Source: Phormidium tanganyikae FI6-MK23 (GTDB lineage: Bacteria; Cyanobacteriota; Cyanobacteriia; Leptolyngbyales; Leptolyngbyaceae). From it: a DNA stretch of 64,000 nt. The stretch lies in contig JAHHHU010000012.1 in NCBI GenBank assembly GCA_019359175.1, positions 1 to 64,000 on the forward strand, given 5' to 3'. Position 1 is the stretch's first letter, and each line of letters begins with the position of its first letter. The position numbers and the translations under genes were made by a program. Of the stretch, positions 44,163 to 52,873 are shown in pieces. Under the pieces are notes generated by a model. It made no database searches. It had not been told where the DNA came from and saw only the letters and a list, made by a program, of their open reading frames with translations.

Positions 44163-45523
44163 TAATCTCCGCCCGGTTCAACTAATTTACCAATGTTGAA
44201 ATCAATCCGTATCCAGCCTTTGAGCTTACGTAGATTGTTGATGAGCAACAATGGAATTTGCCAGTGATGCACCATCAGAAAGGGGAGCGGATCAGAGACT
44301 TGTAGAATCGCATCTTTTCCATTCAAAATCACACGAAGATGCTCTTGAAGTTGGCTCCAAGATCCTGCTGTGATTAGTCTCCAAGCTTCGTGATATGTCC
44401 AGTAAGTTGGCTTGCTAGTTGGGAGCGGCTGGATTGGTTGAGCTGTTAACGGTTCACCTAAATAGGCTTTAGCAACATCGGGATGGTTGTAGAACATCGT
44501 AATTGCAGAATGCGTTCTGGGATTACATTCAATCGCATAAACTTCTCCTGTCGATCGCTCAATAAAATCAAACGAAATCTGCCCGCTCAAGTTTAATGCT
44601 TTTACAAATGTTGTCACCCAAGCCTGAATCGCAGGATGCTCAACCTGCTCATAGTTCACCTGAAATGCAGAAGACTTTGCACAGCAATGCAATCGCACTT
44701 CACCATCGCGCACAGTGCTATGCGTACAATATTCTTGCCCAGTAATGAACTCTTGCAAAATCCAAGGGCTATCTTCACTGATTGGTAATGTCGCTAGATG
44801 TGCTGCCATTGCTTCTTTCGATTCCAACGGGTACTTGGTCATATCCAAGCGATGCACTGAATCGTAAGCAATGCTTTTAAGAATGTACTGGCTGGAGTCG
44901 AAATCGAAGTCTATAACTTGCTGTGGATTAGTAATACGATAGGTTTTCGGAGCGGTTAAATTTAGAGATCGAGCTTTCTCGCTCAGTTCAAACTTGTCAT
45001 CCAATAGCTGAGTAATGCCCACATCAAAATGGAACACTTCACAATGTTTCGATAATGCAGGCTTCGCCAGTGAACAATAGTAACTTTCAACTGGGCTCGT
45101 TACGGGAACAATTACATCAATGCTTTCCTGTTGCGCAATGTCTAGCAATGCTTGAGCAAAAGCTTCTGGATCTTGCTTCGGTGCGGGAACGGTGTAAAAG
45201 CGATCGACAGCATTTGAGAATCGATGTCCAGTCAGCCAGTACTTTTCGGTTTCGATTAGAACAACAAAATGCCCTGCGGCATGAAACGATCGAGCAAGCT
45301 GCAAGGCTTTTGTCATCTTGCCGCCTGTAATTAGGATTCGTTTTGGAGAGTTAGATTTTGGAGTTGTCGTTGCTTGCGCCGCGCTTCGCGTTAGTTTCCC
45401 AATCAGAAATGCAACGATAACGATCGTTAGATTGATCGGTAGAGCAATCAGCAATAATGCCAGCATTAGTATGTTCTTTAACGCTGCGGTGAGTTTAGAT
45501 TGAAGCGATCGGGAATTTAGCAT
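44162..45523 (-). CDS. mysC: Mycosporine-glycine synthase-type ATP-grasp ligase
   Basis: 453 residues from the ATG at 45523. A short hydrophobic N-terminal segment (MLALLLIALPINLTIVIVAFLI) is followed by an ATP-grasp region with VSGGKMT-like GGKMTKALQLARSF, ILKSIAYDSVHRLD, ILQEFITGQEYC, FDFIERSTG and AIECNPRTHSAITMF. It matches MysC, which joins glycine to 4-deoxygadusol to form mycosporine-glycine, the core of the UV sunscreens called mycosporine-like amino acids. It is the third gene of the mys operon; a repeat element lies between it and mysB. Confidence 0.92.
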   Translation of the reverse strand: MLNSRSLQSKLTAALKNILMLALLLIALPINLTIVIVAFLIGKLTRSAAQATTTPKSNSPKRILITGGKMTKALQLARSFHAAGHFVVLIETEKYWLTGHRFSNAVDRFYTVPAPKQDPEAFAQALLDIAQQESIDVIVPVTSPVESYYCSLAKPALSKHCEVFHFDVGITQLLDDKFELSEKARSLNLTAPKTYRITNPQQVIDFDFDSSQYILKSIAYDSVHRLDMTKYPLESKEAMAAHLATLPISEDSPWILQEFITGQEYCTHSTVRDGEVRLHCCAKSSAFQVNYEQVEHPAIQAWVTTFVKALNLSGQISFDFIERSTGEVYAIECNPRTHSAITMFYNHPDVAKAYLGEPLTAQPIQPLPTSKPTYWTYHEAWRLITAGSWSQLQEHLRVILNGKDAILQVSDPLPFLMVHHWQIPLLLINNLRKLKGWIRIDFNIGKLVEPGGD

Positions 45524-45629
45524 AGAAAAAATCAATAAAGCTTCTCGTTCATCGCCCAATTCCGCCTCGGATTTCCAATCCTACTGCGTACATATTAAGT
45601 CTCTTGATCTGTCTGATGCTGAGATCTTC

Positions 45630-45841
45630 GCCCCCTAAGTCCCCCAGAATGGGGGACTTTGAGCAGAGAAAAGTTCCAGAACTTCAAGAAATTGCTCAGT
45701 TTCAAAGTCCCCCAAATTTGGTGGACTTAGGGGGCAGAAGCCGACCGAAACGAAGCGCTGCCTCTGGCACACGCGAGCGTGACCAACGATTTATATGTAC
45801 ACAGTAAGATTGAAAATTCGGGGTGGGTGAGCATCGTAGCA
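45630..45841. repeat. Interspersed inverted-repeat element, 212-bp copy within the mys operon
   Basis: Same element as 24665-24849: GCCCCCTAAGTCCCCC at the left, CTTAGGGGGC at 45726-45735 and the shared right flank. It differs by a 24-nt insertion at 45758-45781 (CTGCCTCTGGCACACGCGAG and 4 more bases). It fills most of the 326-bp space between mysB and mysC, the only gap in the operon. Confidence 0.85.
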
Positions 45842-45849
45842 GACATCTA

Positions 45850-46662
45850 TTAAACCCGTCGAATCAATGTCACACCATCACGCAACGGCACTAACACCTG
45901 TTCAACCCGTGAATCATTTGCAACCACCTGATTAAACTCAGCGATCGCACTTCCATTCGTCGATCGCTCAGACAAATATGGCTGTCCCTGAAGCAACGTA
46001 TTATCGACACAAATAAAGCCATTTGATTCTAATAGCTCAGAATCGAGCAGTAATTGAAAGTACTGGACATACTCTCGCTTGTCCGCATCAATAAACACGA
46101 AATCAAAGGATTCACCCTGACTTGCAAGTTGTTTGAGCGTATCAATCGCAGGTGCTAACCGAATCTGAATTTTCTCGCCATGCATCGATTGATCGAATAG
46201 ATTCTGAGCAAAACTTGCAACATAATCATCAACCTCACAGGCAACGAGAACACCATCGATCGGTAACGCTTCCGCCATCGCTAACGCAGAATATCCGGTA
46301 AACATCCCAATATCGAGAATGCGACGAGCGCGAGTCATGTGAACTAACATCTTTAGAAATTGTCCTTCCACATGACCCGACAGCATTTCCTGCTCTAAAT
46401 GGCGCACCGTTTCGCCATCCGAAAAACGCTGATTCCAAGGTTCACGCTGCGTTTTTTCAGCAATCGCCTTCAGATCCTTTGATTCGCGTGTCGTACAAGC
46501 ATTCACGTACTCTTCTAGCCCGATCGCTAAATCTAACGCTTTCTGCACTGATTCTGTTGCATCTTCTAAGTGTTGAAGTTGCTCGATCGCAGTTTGCAAA
46601 TGTGCCGTTAAAATGCCAAGCGGTGTGACTGGACGAGCCGCGATCGGTGTGATGGTTGTCAT
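45850..46662 (-). CDS. mysB: O-methyltransferase of mycosporine synthesis
   Basis: 270 residues with a class I SAM fold: SDGETVRHLEQEMLSGHVEG, RRILDIGMFTGYSALAMAEA (motif I), EVDDYVASFAQ and FDFVFIDADKREYVQYFQ, close to catechol O-methyltransferase-type MysB. It methylates the demethyl-4-deoxygadusol made by MysA to give 4-deoxygadusol. Its ATG follows the mysA stop directly with no spacer. It ends before the repeat element that separates it from mysC. Confidence 0.92.
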   Translation of the reverse strand: MTTITPIAARPVTPLGILTAHLQTAIEQLQHLEDATESVQKALDLAIGLEEYVNACTTRESKDLKAIAEKTQREPWNQRFSDGETVRHLEQEMLSGHVEGQFLKMLVHMTRARRILDIGMFTGYSALAMAEALPIDGVLVACEVDDYVASFAQNLFDQSMHGEKIQIRLAPAIDTLKQLASQGESFDFVFIDADKREYVQYFQLLLDSELLESNGFICVDNTLLQGQPYLSERSTNGSAIAEFNQVVANDSRVEQVLVPLRDGVTLIRRV

Positions 46663-47892
46663 CTAGTTTGCGCTCCCAATCAGCTCACTGCTGCCTACAT
46701 ACGCATCAATTCCCGCACCTGCACGCGGATAGTCTGCACAAAGACGCTTATGATCTGCGATCGCGCTTTCCAATTCTTCACGAGTCAAATCATTCACAAA
46801 GTGGCAAGTTCCAATCGGACGAGGCATTGCGGCTCTTAACAATCCGTCGCGCGTCAGCATAATCGATTGGGTTGCTTTCCACATCAGATCGATCTCCATC
46901 AATGGGTGATCCAATGCCAATCCAAGCCGACTCATTAAACCAAGAATGCGATCGCGATCCACAGTCGAAATGTATCCGCGTTTTTCTGCAATGGTCGCAG
47001 AGATCGCCATGTCAATGTTCACAGCATGACCATGCAATAGTGGAATCTGCGGCGCGAGTTCGAGGGTTGGACTCCAAGTGTGACCGTAAGCAATGACTCG
47101 ATCGAGCATCAATTCATGTAAGTTAGGCGCTTCCAACTCCAACATGGTTTTGATTGACTCATAGTTCACACGATGTCCCACTTGTTTCAGGTGAGCATCA
47201 TCGCCCACAAAGCCGAAGTGATTGTATAGCAAATTCTCGCCATGCTGCTCTAGTAGATCGAACACTTCAGCATTAGAAACAACGGCGATCTTAACCAACT
47301 CTGCCATGCCATTTCGGATCTGATCTACAGGCAATGTTCTCAAAAATGAGAAATCTAGAATCACCTGTTTGGGTGGATGATATGCACCCAAACGATTCTT
47401 CAATTTGTCATGATTTACTGCAACTTTGATCGCGACTCCTGCATCGATTAATCCGATCAAAGTAGAAGGAACTCGAATGTAATTTGTGCTTCTTCGATAT
47501 GCAGAACAAGCGAATCCAGCAACATCTAGAACCAATCCGCCCCCGATGACTAGAACTGGTTCTTTGCGCTTTAAATTAAAATCACAAAAAGCATCAGTAA
47601 TCTTCAGAAAGGTATCGATCGTTTTTGCAGGCTCAGTAATCTCGATCTCAAACACGGTTAAATTGATTTCGTAGTATTCAAAGTACGATCGCAGTTGTTC
47701 GCCATATAATCGATCGACATTGTGATCGACGACTGCTAGGCAGCGCCCTAATGCTCGATAGTTCTCTGCTAAAGCTGGATTTCCAACTTCAAATAAGCCC
47801 TCAATCAGATCCAAATTAAACTCAATCTTTTCGTATCCTTCCAGGTGAAATGACTGATCAGTTGCTTCAACTTTCGCGTCAACAGAACTCAT
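46663..47892 (-). CDS. mysA: Demethyl-4-deoxygadusol synthase
   Basis: 409 residues of the dehydroquinate synthase superfamily. NAD-binding segments [18 protein letters not shown] and [19 protein letters not shown] are present, and metal ligands fall in [21 protein letters not shown] and HGHAVNIDM. The sequence matches MysA rather than AroB and the following genes are mysB and mysC. It converts sedoheptulose 7-phosphate to demethyl-4-deoxygadusol, the first step of mycosporine synthesis. Start at the ATG at 47892 is supported by conserved SxVxAKxE-type opening. Confidence 0.94.
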   Translation of the reverse strand: MSSVDAKVEATDQSFHLEGYEKIEFNLDLIEGLFEVGNPALAENYRALGRCLAVVDHNVDRLYGEQLRSYFEYYEINLTVFEIEITEPAKTIDTFLKITDAFCDFNLKRKEPVLVIGGGLVLDVAGFACSAYRRSTNYIRVPSTLIGLIDAGVAIKVAVNHDKLKNRLGAYHPPKQVILDFSFLRTLPVDQIRNGMAELVKIAVVSNAEVFDLLEQHGENLLYNHFGFVGDDAHLKQVGHRVNYESIKTMLELEAPNLHELMLDRVIAYGHTWSPTLELAPQIPLLHGHAVNIDMAISATIAEKRGYISTVDRDRILGLMSRLGLALDHPLMEIDLMWKATQSIMLTRDGLLRAAMPRPIGTCHFVNDLTREELESAIADHKRLCADYPRAGAGIDAYVGSSELIGSAN

Positions 47893-47923
47893 AGCTTTAT
47901 TTCCGTAATTGTCTAAGTTTCCA

Positions 47924-47992
47924 ACACAAACCCGCTCGTAAGTTGAATTACGAACTGCAAACGCTGAGTTAAGGAAACCTTTAGGTTTGTGT
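47924..47992. promoter_or_regulatory. Inverted repeat in the mysA leader
   Basis: ACACAAACC at 47924-47932 pairs with GGTTTGTGT at 47984-47992. Within it, GTTTCC near 47917 and GGAAAC near 47973 add further complementarity. It could be an RNA structure or an operator in front of the UV-linked mys operon; no factor is known. Confidence 0.35.
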
Positions 47993-48161
47993 CAGAAATC
48001 GCAACCGACTAAACAAGATCAACCGAATCGATTTGGCGGACTCCCAAAACATGAAGTGCCTGGTAATTTGAACCATTTATTAGCCGCACTGTAAACTATC
48101 AGTACATTAGTAATCTACCTGATCGCTTAACAGTGCCTAAAGGAGTAGAAAGGAGTACGTC

Positions 48162-49787
48162 TTGAAGACTAATTCTTGGGAAGGATTTTCTACCGAAAAA
48201 CAGATTAATCATTATCCCTATCTTGCTAAACGTCGCGTAGTCATGGGAACTAAAGGTGCGATCGCAACTAGTCAGCCGTTAGCAACGTTAGCAGGGATAC
48301 AAATGCTATTAGCAGGCGGAAACGCGATCGATGCTGCTCTTGCAACCGCGATCGCGCTAACAGTCGTGGAACCGACTTCAAACGGAATTGGCTCTGATGC
48401 TTTCGCGCTAGTTTGGGATGGCAAACTTCATGGACTAAACGCATCGGGTAGAAGCCCGCAGAACTTACCCACTCAAGCTTTTCTTGATGCTCCTAAAATG
48501 CCTGATTTAGGATGGGGAACGGTTACGGTTCCGGGTGCAGTTTCATCTTGGAGATCGCTCTCTCAACGTTGGGGAAAGCTACCCTTCGAGCAACTGTTTG
48601 AACCTGCAATTCGCTACGCAGAGCAAGGATTTCCGGTGTCGCCCGAAACCGCCCGCGCTTGGAAAAGAGCCGAGCAAATCTTTACTAGACTTCCCGGTGC
48701 AGAATTTCAACCGTTTCTATCTGTGTTCTTTCCGACAGGTCGCGCTCCTCGTGCTGGTGAAATTTGGAACAGTCCAGATCATGCAAGAACCTTACGATCG
48801 ATCGCTGAGTCTCAAGGCGAATCATTCTACCGAGGTGAACTTGCAGACGCGATCGCACAATTTGCAGAACAAACCGGAGGATTTCTCGATCGTCATGATT
48901 TAGCAACTCATCAATCCGACTGGGTTGATCCCATTTCAACTAATTACCGTGGCATAACGGTTTGGGAGACTCCACCGAACACTCATGGCATTGCAACATT
49001 GATTGCATTGAACATTCTAGAAGGCTTTGATCTCGCGCAATATCCGCGTGATTCTGTGGAAAGCTTCCACTTACAGATTGAAGCAATGAAGTTAGCTTTT
49101 GCGGAAGTCGATCGTCATGTTGGTGATCCGCTTTCAATGCGTGTTTCTCATACTGATTTGCTTGATAAAGCTTACGCATCTGAACGACGGCAATTGATCG
49201 GTCAAACTGCATTAAGCTCAATTAGCTCAGGACTCCCAAAAGGAGGAACTGTCTATTTAGCAGCAGCAGACGAGGATTTAATCGTGTCATTTATTCAGTC
49301 GAACTATGCCGGATTTGGTAGCGGAATCCTCATTCCCGGAACCGGAATTGCACTACAAAATCGCGCCAGTGGGTTTTCAACTGAAGCAGGACATCCCAAC
49401 CAAGTTGCACCCAACAAGCGCCCTTATCACACAATTATTCCAGGCTTCCTTAGCTTGGACGATCGACCAATCGGTGCATTTGGTGTCATGGGCGGATTCA
49501 TGCAGCCTCAAGGACATTTACAGATGGTAGTGAACTTGATTGACTACGGAATGAATCCTCAAACTGCGCTCGATGCTCCTCGTTGGCGATGGCTCGCAAA
49601 CAATCAAGTCCTACTAGAACAGAGTGTTTCATCCGACATTGCGATCGCACTTTCCGATCGACATCATCAGATCCAACTCACTGCTGAACCTAGCGCTTTT
49701 GGTCGAGGACAAATGATTTTGAAAGATAACAATGTGCTAATTGCAGGCTCAGAATCGAGAGCGGATGGCTGTGCGATGGCATTGTAA
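48162..49787 (+). CDS. ggt: Gamma-glutamyltransferase family protein
   Basis: 541 residues from a TTG at 48162 with AGGAG 6 bp upstream, which decides this start. The N-terminal part has KGAIATSQPLATLAGIQMLLAGGNAIDAA and the autoprocessing threonine is T363 in GGTVYLAAADEDL; IQSNYAGFGSGILIPGTGIALQNR follows. GGT cleaves gamma-glutamyl bonds, usually of glutathione. No signal peptide is visible, so it may be a cytoplasmic member. It is divergent from mysA with 269 bp between, and I see no firm functional link. Confidence 0.87.
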   Translation: MKTNSWEGFSTEKQINHYPYLAKRRVVMGTKGAIATSQPLATLAGIQMLLAGGNAIDAALATAIALTVVEPTSNGIGSDAFALVWDGKLHGLNASGRSPQNLPTQAFLDAPKMPDLGWGTVTVPGAVSSWRSLSQRWGKLPFEQLFEPAIRYAEQGFPVSPETARAWKRAEQIFTRLPGAEFQPFLSVFFPTGRAPRAGEIWNSPDHARTLRSIAESQGESFYRGELADAIAQFAEQTGGFLDRHDLATHQSDWVDPISTNYRGITVWETPPNTHGIATLIALNILEGFDLAQYPRDSVESFHLQIEAMKLAFAEVDRHVGDPLSMRVSHTDLLDKAYASERRQLIGQTALSSISSGLPKGGTVYLAAADEDLIVSFIQSNYAGFGSGILIPGTGIALQNRASGFSTEAGHPNQVAPNKRPYHTIIPGFLSLDDRPIGAFGVMGGFMQPQGHLQMVVNLIDYGMNPQTALDAPRWRWLANNQVLLEQSVSSDIAIALSDRHHQIQLTAEPSAFGRGQMILKDNNVLIAGSESRADGCAMAL

Positions 49788-49868
49788 GATGATCAAACGG
49801 ACTTACTATCAAGTTAGAAAATCAATTTAGAAGTCAGCGCCAATTTTGAGCAAGAGGAACCCGAACTA

Positions 49869-50126
49869 ATGGCACAACTCTCACAAGCTTATTTAGATTG
49901 GAAACGCGAAACGCAAGAGCGTGCAATGCAGCAGGGAATTGAGCAGGGACGGAGCACTCTAATCACCGTGATGCTTGAACGGCGATTTGGTATCCTATCA
50001 GCACAATCGCGCGATCGCATTTCTCGCCTCAATTTAGATCAGCTTGAAGCGTTAGCGATCGCACTACTCGACTTCTCAACTATAGAGAATCTCGAAGCCT
50101 GGTTGAGTCATGCGATCGCACTCTAA
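49869..50126 (+). CDS. DUF4351-like short protein, probably a nuclease-tail fragment
   Basis: 85 residues. AMQQGIEQGRSTLITVMLERRFG and the LDQLEALAIALLDFSTIENLEAWL ending match the C-terminal DUF4351 region found after Rpn/PD-(D/E)xK-type transposase-like nucleases in cyanobacteria. The catalytic N-terminal domain is missing, so this is either a stand-alone tail or a remnant. It has an ATG start and an intact frame. Confidence 0.6.
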   Translation: MAQLSQAYLDWKRETQERAMQQGIEQGRSTLITVMLERRFGILSAQSRDRISRLNLDQLEALAIALLDFSTIENLEAWLSHAIAL

Positions 50127-50129
50127 TCA

Positions 50130-51416
50130 CTAAGCTGCATTCCGCCAGTAGTTGTAGGCATCTGCCAGCTTTTCATCATACCGATTCACGCGGAAGCTCT
50201 CCCCGTTATACTGCCGTGCAAATCCTGCCCAATCGCGACTGATCAAGAAGCGATCGAGTCGATTGCTCTTGATGAAATTGAACATTGCAGCGAGCTGTTT
50301 TCCTTCGCTCTCGTGCATATCGCGGACAAATGATTCCACGTCACGATAGCCCGCAGAAGCATGATTAAAGCCCATGATTTGACCTAATCCCCAAGAAGCT
50401 GATTTCAGCGCTGCCTCCCGACTTAGATTCGACGCTCGGTAGATTCGATCCCATTCTCCGGCTCCACCGATGTACAAAGCACGATTCCAGACTGCGCTTG
50501 AAATGTCGTCGTTGCTGCCGTCAAACCGTCCGTCTGTGAATTCTGAAAACCAATGCGCTTCAAACAAAATCTTCGGTCTGCCATCGCGCAAAAATCCTGA
50601 TCCTGCGGCTTCCACGTCTACGACTGCTCGAACTGCTGCCACATCACAGCCAATCGATCGAGCAACATTCTGAAAGTCCTGAGCATTAAGCGATCGTGTT
50701 GGACGAGTCACCGGAATTCGAGGAATTGCAGGTTCAAGTAACATTAATGCTGCGATCGGGGATAGTTCATTCGAGTTAAATCCGTAGGCTCTGGAAAATG
50801 CGACATATCCTGCCTGGGTTCTACCGCCCCAAAGACCATCGATCGGACCCGGATTATGCCCCATTGCGTCCAGTCCTTGCTGAACTTGGCGGGTGAGGCG
50901 CTGATCTGCGGTGATGCGATTCATTTGCCAGGTCAACACATCGGATGCGATCGGGCGGAGTCCAGTTGGAATGGCTTGAGTTGCGGGAGCTAGGCGAGGT
51001 GCAGATGGAGCGGGAGTCGGGGCTGGGACTGGAGTTGGAACTGGAGTCGCAGTAACAGGAGGGCGAGGTGTAGGAGTTGGGGTCGGGGCTGGAGTTGCGG
51101 GAGGTTGCAGAACGGTTGGGGTTGAAGGAGTCGGTTGGTTCGGACGGGGTGCTGGAGTCGGTTGCGTGGGTCGGGGTTGAATCCCCAGTAACAGTTGAGC
51201 GGCACGAGGACTCACTTCATTCGCTTTAAGCTGATTGCGAGTGGTAAACGCAGTAAAGGCGCTCTGAGTCCGATTTCCCCAAAGACCATCTATCGGACCT
51301 GGCTGAAAGCCCAACGCGGTCAAACGTTGCTGTAATTCTCTAATTAAACTTTGGCTGTTCCGAACAGTCGTTAGTGAGGTTGTAGCTGTTCCTGATGCGA
51401 TGGTATTGAGGTTCAT
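50130..51416 (-). CDS. N-acetylmuramidase-domain protein with two peptidoglycan-binding modules
   Basis: 428 residues. Two PG_binding_1 modules (about 22-76, LQQRLTALGFQPGPIDGLWG, and 172-228) flank a long Pro/Thr/Ala linker. The C-terminal 190 residues have the DUF3380/N-acetylmuramidase pattern: VRAVVDVEAAGSGF with the catalytic glutamate, PKILFEAHWFSEFTDGRFD, and SWGLGQIMGFNHASAGY. This layout is common in phage endolysins. No signal peptide is visible, and no holin or other phage gene is adjacent. Possibly an endolysin relic, a cell-wall enzyme or an exported hydrolase using another route. Confidence 0.85.
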   Translation of the reverse strand: MNLNTIASGTATTSLTTVRNSQSLIRELQQRLTALGFQPGPIDGLWGNRTQSAFTAFTTRNQLKANEVSPRAAQLLLGIQPRPTQPTPAPRPNQPTPSTPTVLQPPATPAPTPTPTPRPPVTATPVPTPVPAPTPAPSAPRLAPATQAIPTGLRPIASDVLTWQMNRITADQRLTRQVQQGLDAMGHNPGPIDGLWGGRTQAGYVAFSRAYGFNSNELSPIAALMLLEPAIPRIPVTRPTRSLNAQDFQNVARSIGCDVAAVRAVVDVEAAGSGFLRDGRPKILFEAHWFSEFTDGRFDGSNDDISSAVWNRALYIGGAGEWDRIYRASNLSREAALKSASWGLGQIMGFNHASAGYRDVESFVRDMHESEGKQLAAMFNFIKSNRLDRFLISRDWAGFARQYNGESFRVNRYDEKLADAYNYWRNAA

Positions 51417-51550
51417 AACGTTTCACGAGGCGCTAACTGGCACTCTAGATTGTAGGCATGATTACTTCATTTTCTTTAGAAGATTCTACGTATTTTCTAG
51501 AATTTTGAAACATTTTGTTACGACACTACGAAAAGAGAGTGAATCTAATT

Positions 51551-51667
51551 CTATTCTCTGGGCTTGCTGACCAAGATTCGCCAAGTGACAAATACAGTGA
51601 TTGCGACAAAACTCCAAAAGAATACGGCATCTTGCCAATTTTCTAAAAATCCAATGCGATCGTTCAT
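51551..51667 (-). CDS. 38-residue single-pass membrane peptide, coupled to mnmD
   Basis: ATG at 51667 overlaps the mnmD TGA stop (ATGA), so translation is coupled. The peptide starts with polar residues, has one membrane segment (AVFFWSFVAITVFVTW, about residues 14-29) and a basic tail. I recognise no homologue. The overlap and the clean membrane pattern make it more credible than a chance frame. Confidence 0.5.
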   Translation of the reverse strand: MNDRIGFLENWQDAVFFWSFVAITVFVTWRILVSKPRE

Positions 51668-52533
51668 CTGAGATTCCACCGTCTACGCCAACTTGAGGTT
51701 GATTCTACCTTGCTCGATCGCTGTTCTTGTTCATGCCGCGCCAAAATTTCTTCAGTCGAGTCGCTTAAAGTGCGATCGCGGTAAGGTATCGCCGCACGAG
51801 TATTCAAATGCTCTTGCTCCATCTGTGACAAAGGGTGCAACGTTTCAGAATTCCAAGCTGCGATCGTACCTTGTGCCCAGTCGTGCGGCAGGTGTAATTC
51901 TCCGAGTGGGATGGTTCCAATTTGCAATCCTGCTTCGATTAATGCAACGCGAACGGATGCCGATCGCGAATATGTTGCGAGTTTTCCAGGGGGTGCGAGG
52001 CATTGACCGACAAGTCGGAAAAATTCGATCGTCCAAAGCTGAGGACAGCGGCGCGGCGAGAATGGATCAAAAAAGATCGCATCTGCTTGAAATTTCGATT
52101 CAATTAACTGCTGAATCGTTTGTCTTGCATCTCCAATCAGCAATTGTGCTTTGAGGTGGTCTTGCTGATAGTAATGCTGTTTTGCAAGTGATTCTAAAAT
52201 TTCTCGAACGGGATTTGACCAGTGTTGTAGTAGCGGTGCTGCTCCGATTGGAACAGTGGGATCAAGTTCTAAACCATAAATTTCGATGTTGCAGTTTGGA
52301 TTGGCTTTTCTAATAACTTCGATCGCTGCCGCAGTGTTATATCCCAATCCGTAGCAAACATCTAATAGTTTAATTTCAGGTTGCTGTGCTTTGTGGTGTA
52401 GCTCGATCGCATCTGAAAATTTCTGGAATGCTTCTGTCTTTGCGCCTTGGTAACTGTGAAATGCTTCTCCGAATTCTTCAGAGAAGAACGTATAAGACCC
52501 GTCCTGAGTCAATTGCGGAATCCAATCTGGCAT
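51664..52533 (-). CDS. mnmD: MnmD-type tRNA (mnm5s2U34) methyltransferase
   Basis: 289 residues. It matches the methyltransferase half of MnmC: TQDGSYTFFSEEFGEAFHSYQGA, LLDVCYGLGYNTAAAIE (SAM motif), FDPFSPRRCPQLWT and LATYSRSASVRVAL. The family methylates the wobble uridine in tRNA for Lys, Glu and Gln. The FAD-dependent MnmC(o) domain is absent, as in other single-domain MnmD. Overlap with the small membrane-peptide gene downstream is unexplained. Confidence 0.87.
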   Translation of the reverse strand: MPDWIPQLTQDGSYTFFSEEFGEAFHSYQGAKTEAFQKFSDAIELHHKAQQPEIKLLDVCYGLGYNTAAAIEVIRKANPNCNIEIYGLELDPTVPIGAAPLLQHWSNPVREILESLAKQHYYQQDHLKAQLLIGDARQTIQQLIESKFQADAIFFDPFSPRRCPQLWTIEFFRLVGQCLAPPGKLATYSRSASVRVALIEAGLQIGTIPLGELHLPHDWAQGTIAAWNSETLHPLSQMEQEHLNTRAAIPYRDRTLSDSTEEILARHEQEQRSSKVESTSSWRRRWNLR

Positions 52534-52587
52534 ACATACTTTACAGCGCTTCCTTTATTCTAGAAGCAGGTTCACAAGGATGGAATT

Positions 52588-52860
52588 GTGTTTAAAGTTG
52601 TTACTCGCAACGTCGATCGAGAATTTGACCGCTGGATTGATGCTCTCGATTTTGCTAAATCTCTGATGCCAGAATGCAAATGGCTTCAAGACATTCGGAT
52701 TTTTGAGAAAGGAAGTTTGGTCTGGGTGTATAGTCGATCGCATAAATTTCCGCAGTTTGTTGGAGCGGGAGTATACGATCGACTTGCAAAACGGTTCCTG
52801 CTTGAAACAGCAGTAGAAGAAGGCTTAATCGACCTGAACGAGGAACCCACAGAAGAGTGA
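52588..52860 (+). CDS. Small conserved hypothetical protein
   Basis: 90 residues from a GTG at 52588. Cytoplasmic, alpha/beta composition, with an acidic tail (DLNEEPTEE). I do not recognise the family. The gene is open over its length and sits between mnmD and desB. Confidence 0.65.
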   Translation: MFKVVTRNVDREFDRWIDALDFAKSLMPECKWLQDIRIFEKGSLVWVYSRSHKFPQFVGAGVYDRLAKRFLLETAVEEGLIDLNEEPTEE

Positions 52861-52873
52861 GTTCCTCTCAACA

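Noticed and set aside
48162-49787. Gamma-glutamyltransferase as part of the mys operon
   Set aside because: It is divergent from mysA and has no known role in MAA synthesis.
49869-51416. Prophage remnant
   Set aside because: Only one lysin-like gene and a DUF4351 tail are seen; no structural, portal or integrase genes.
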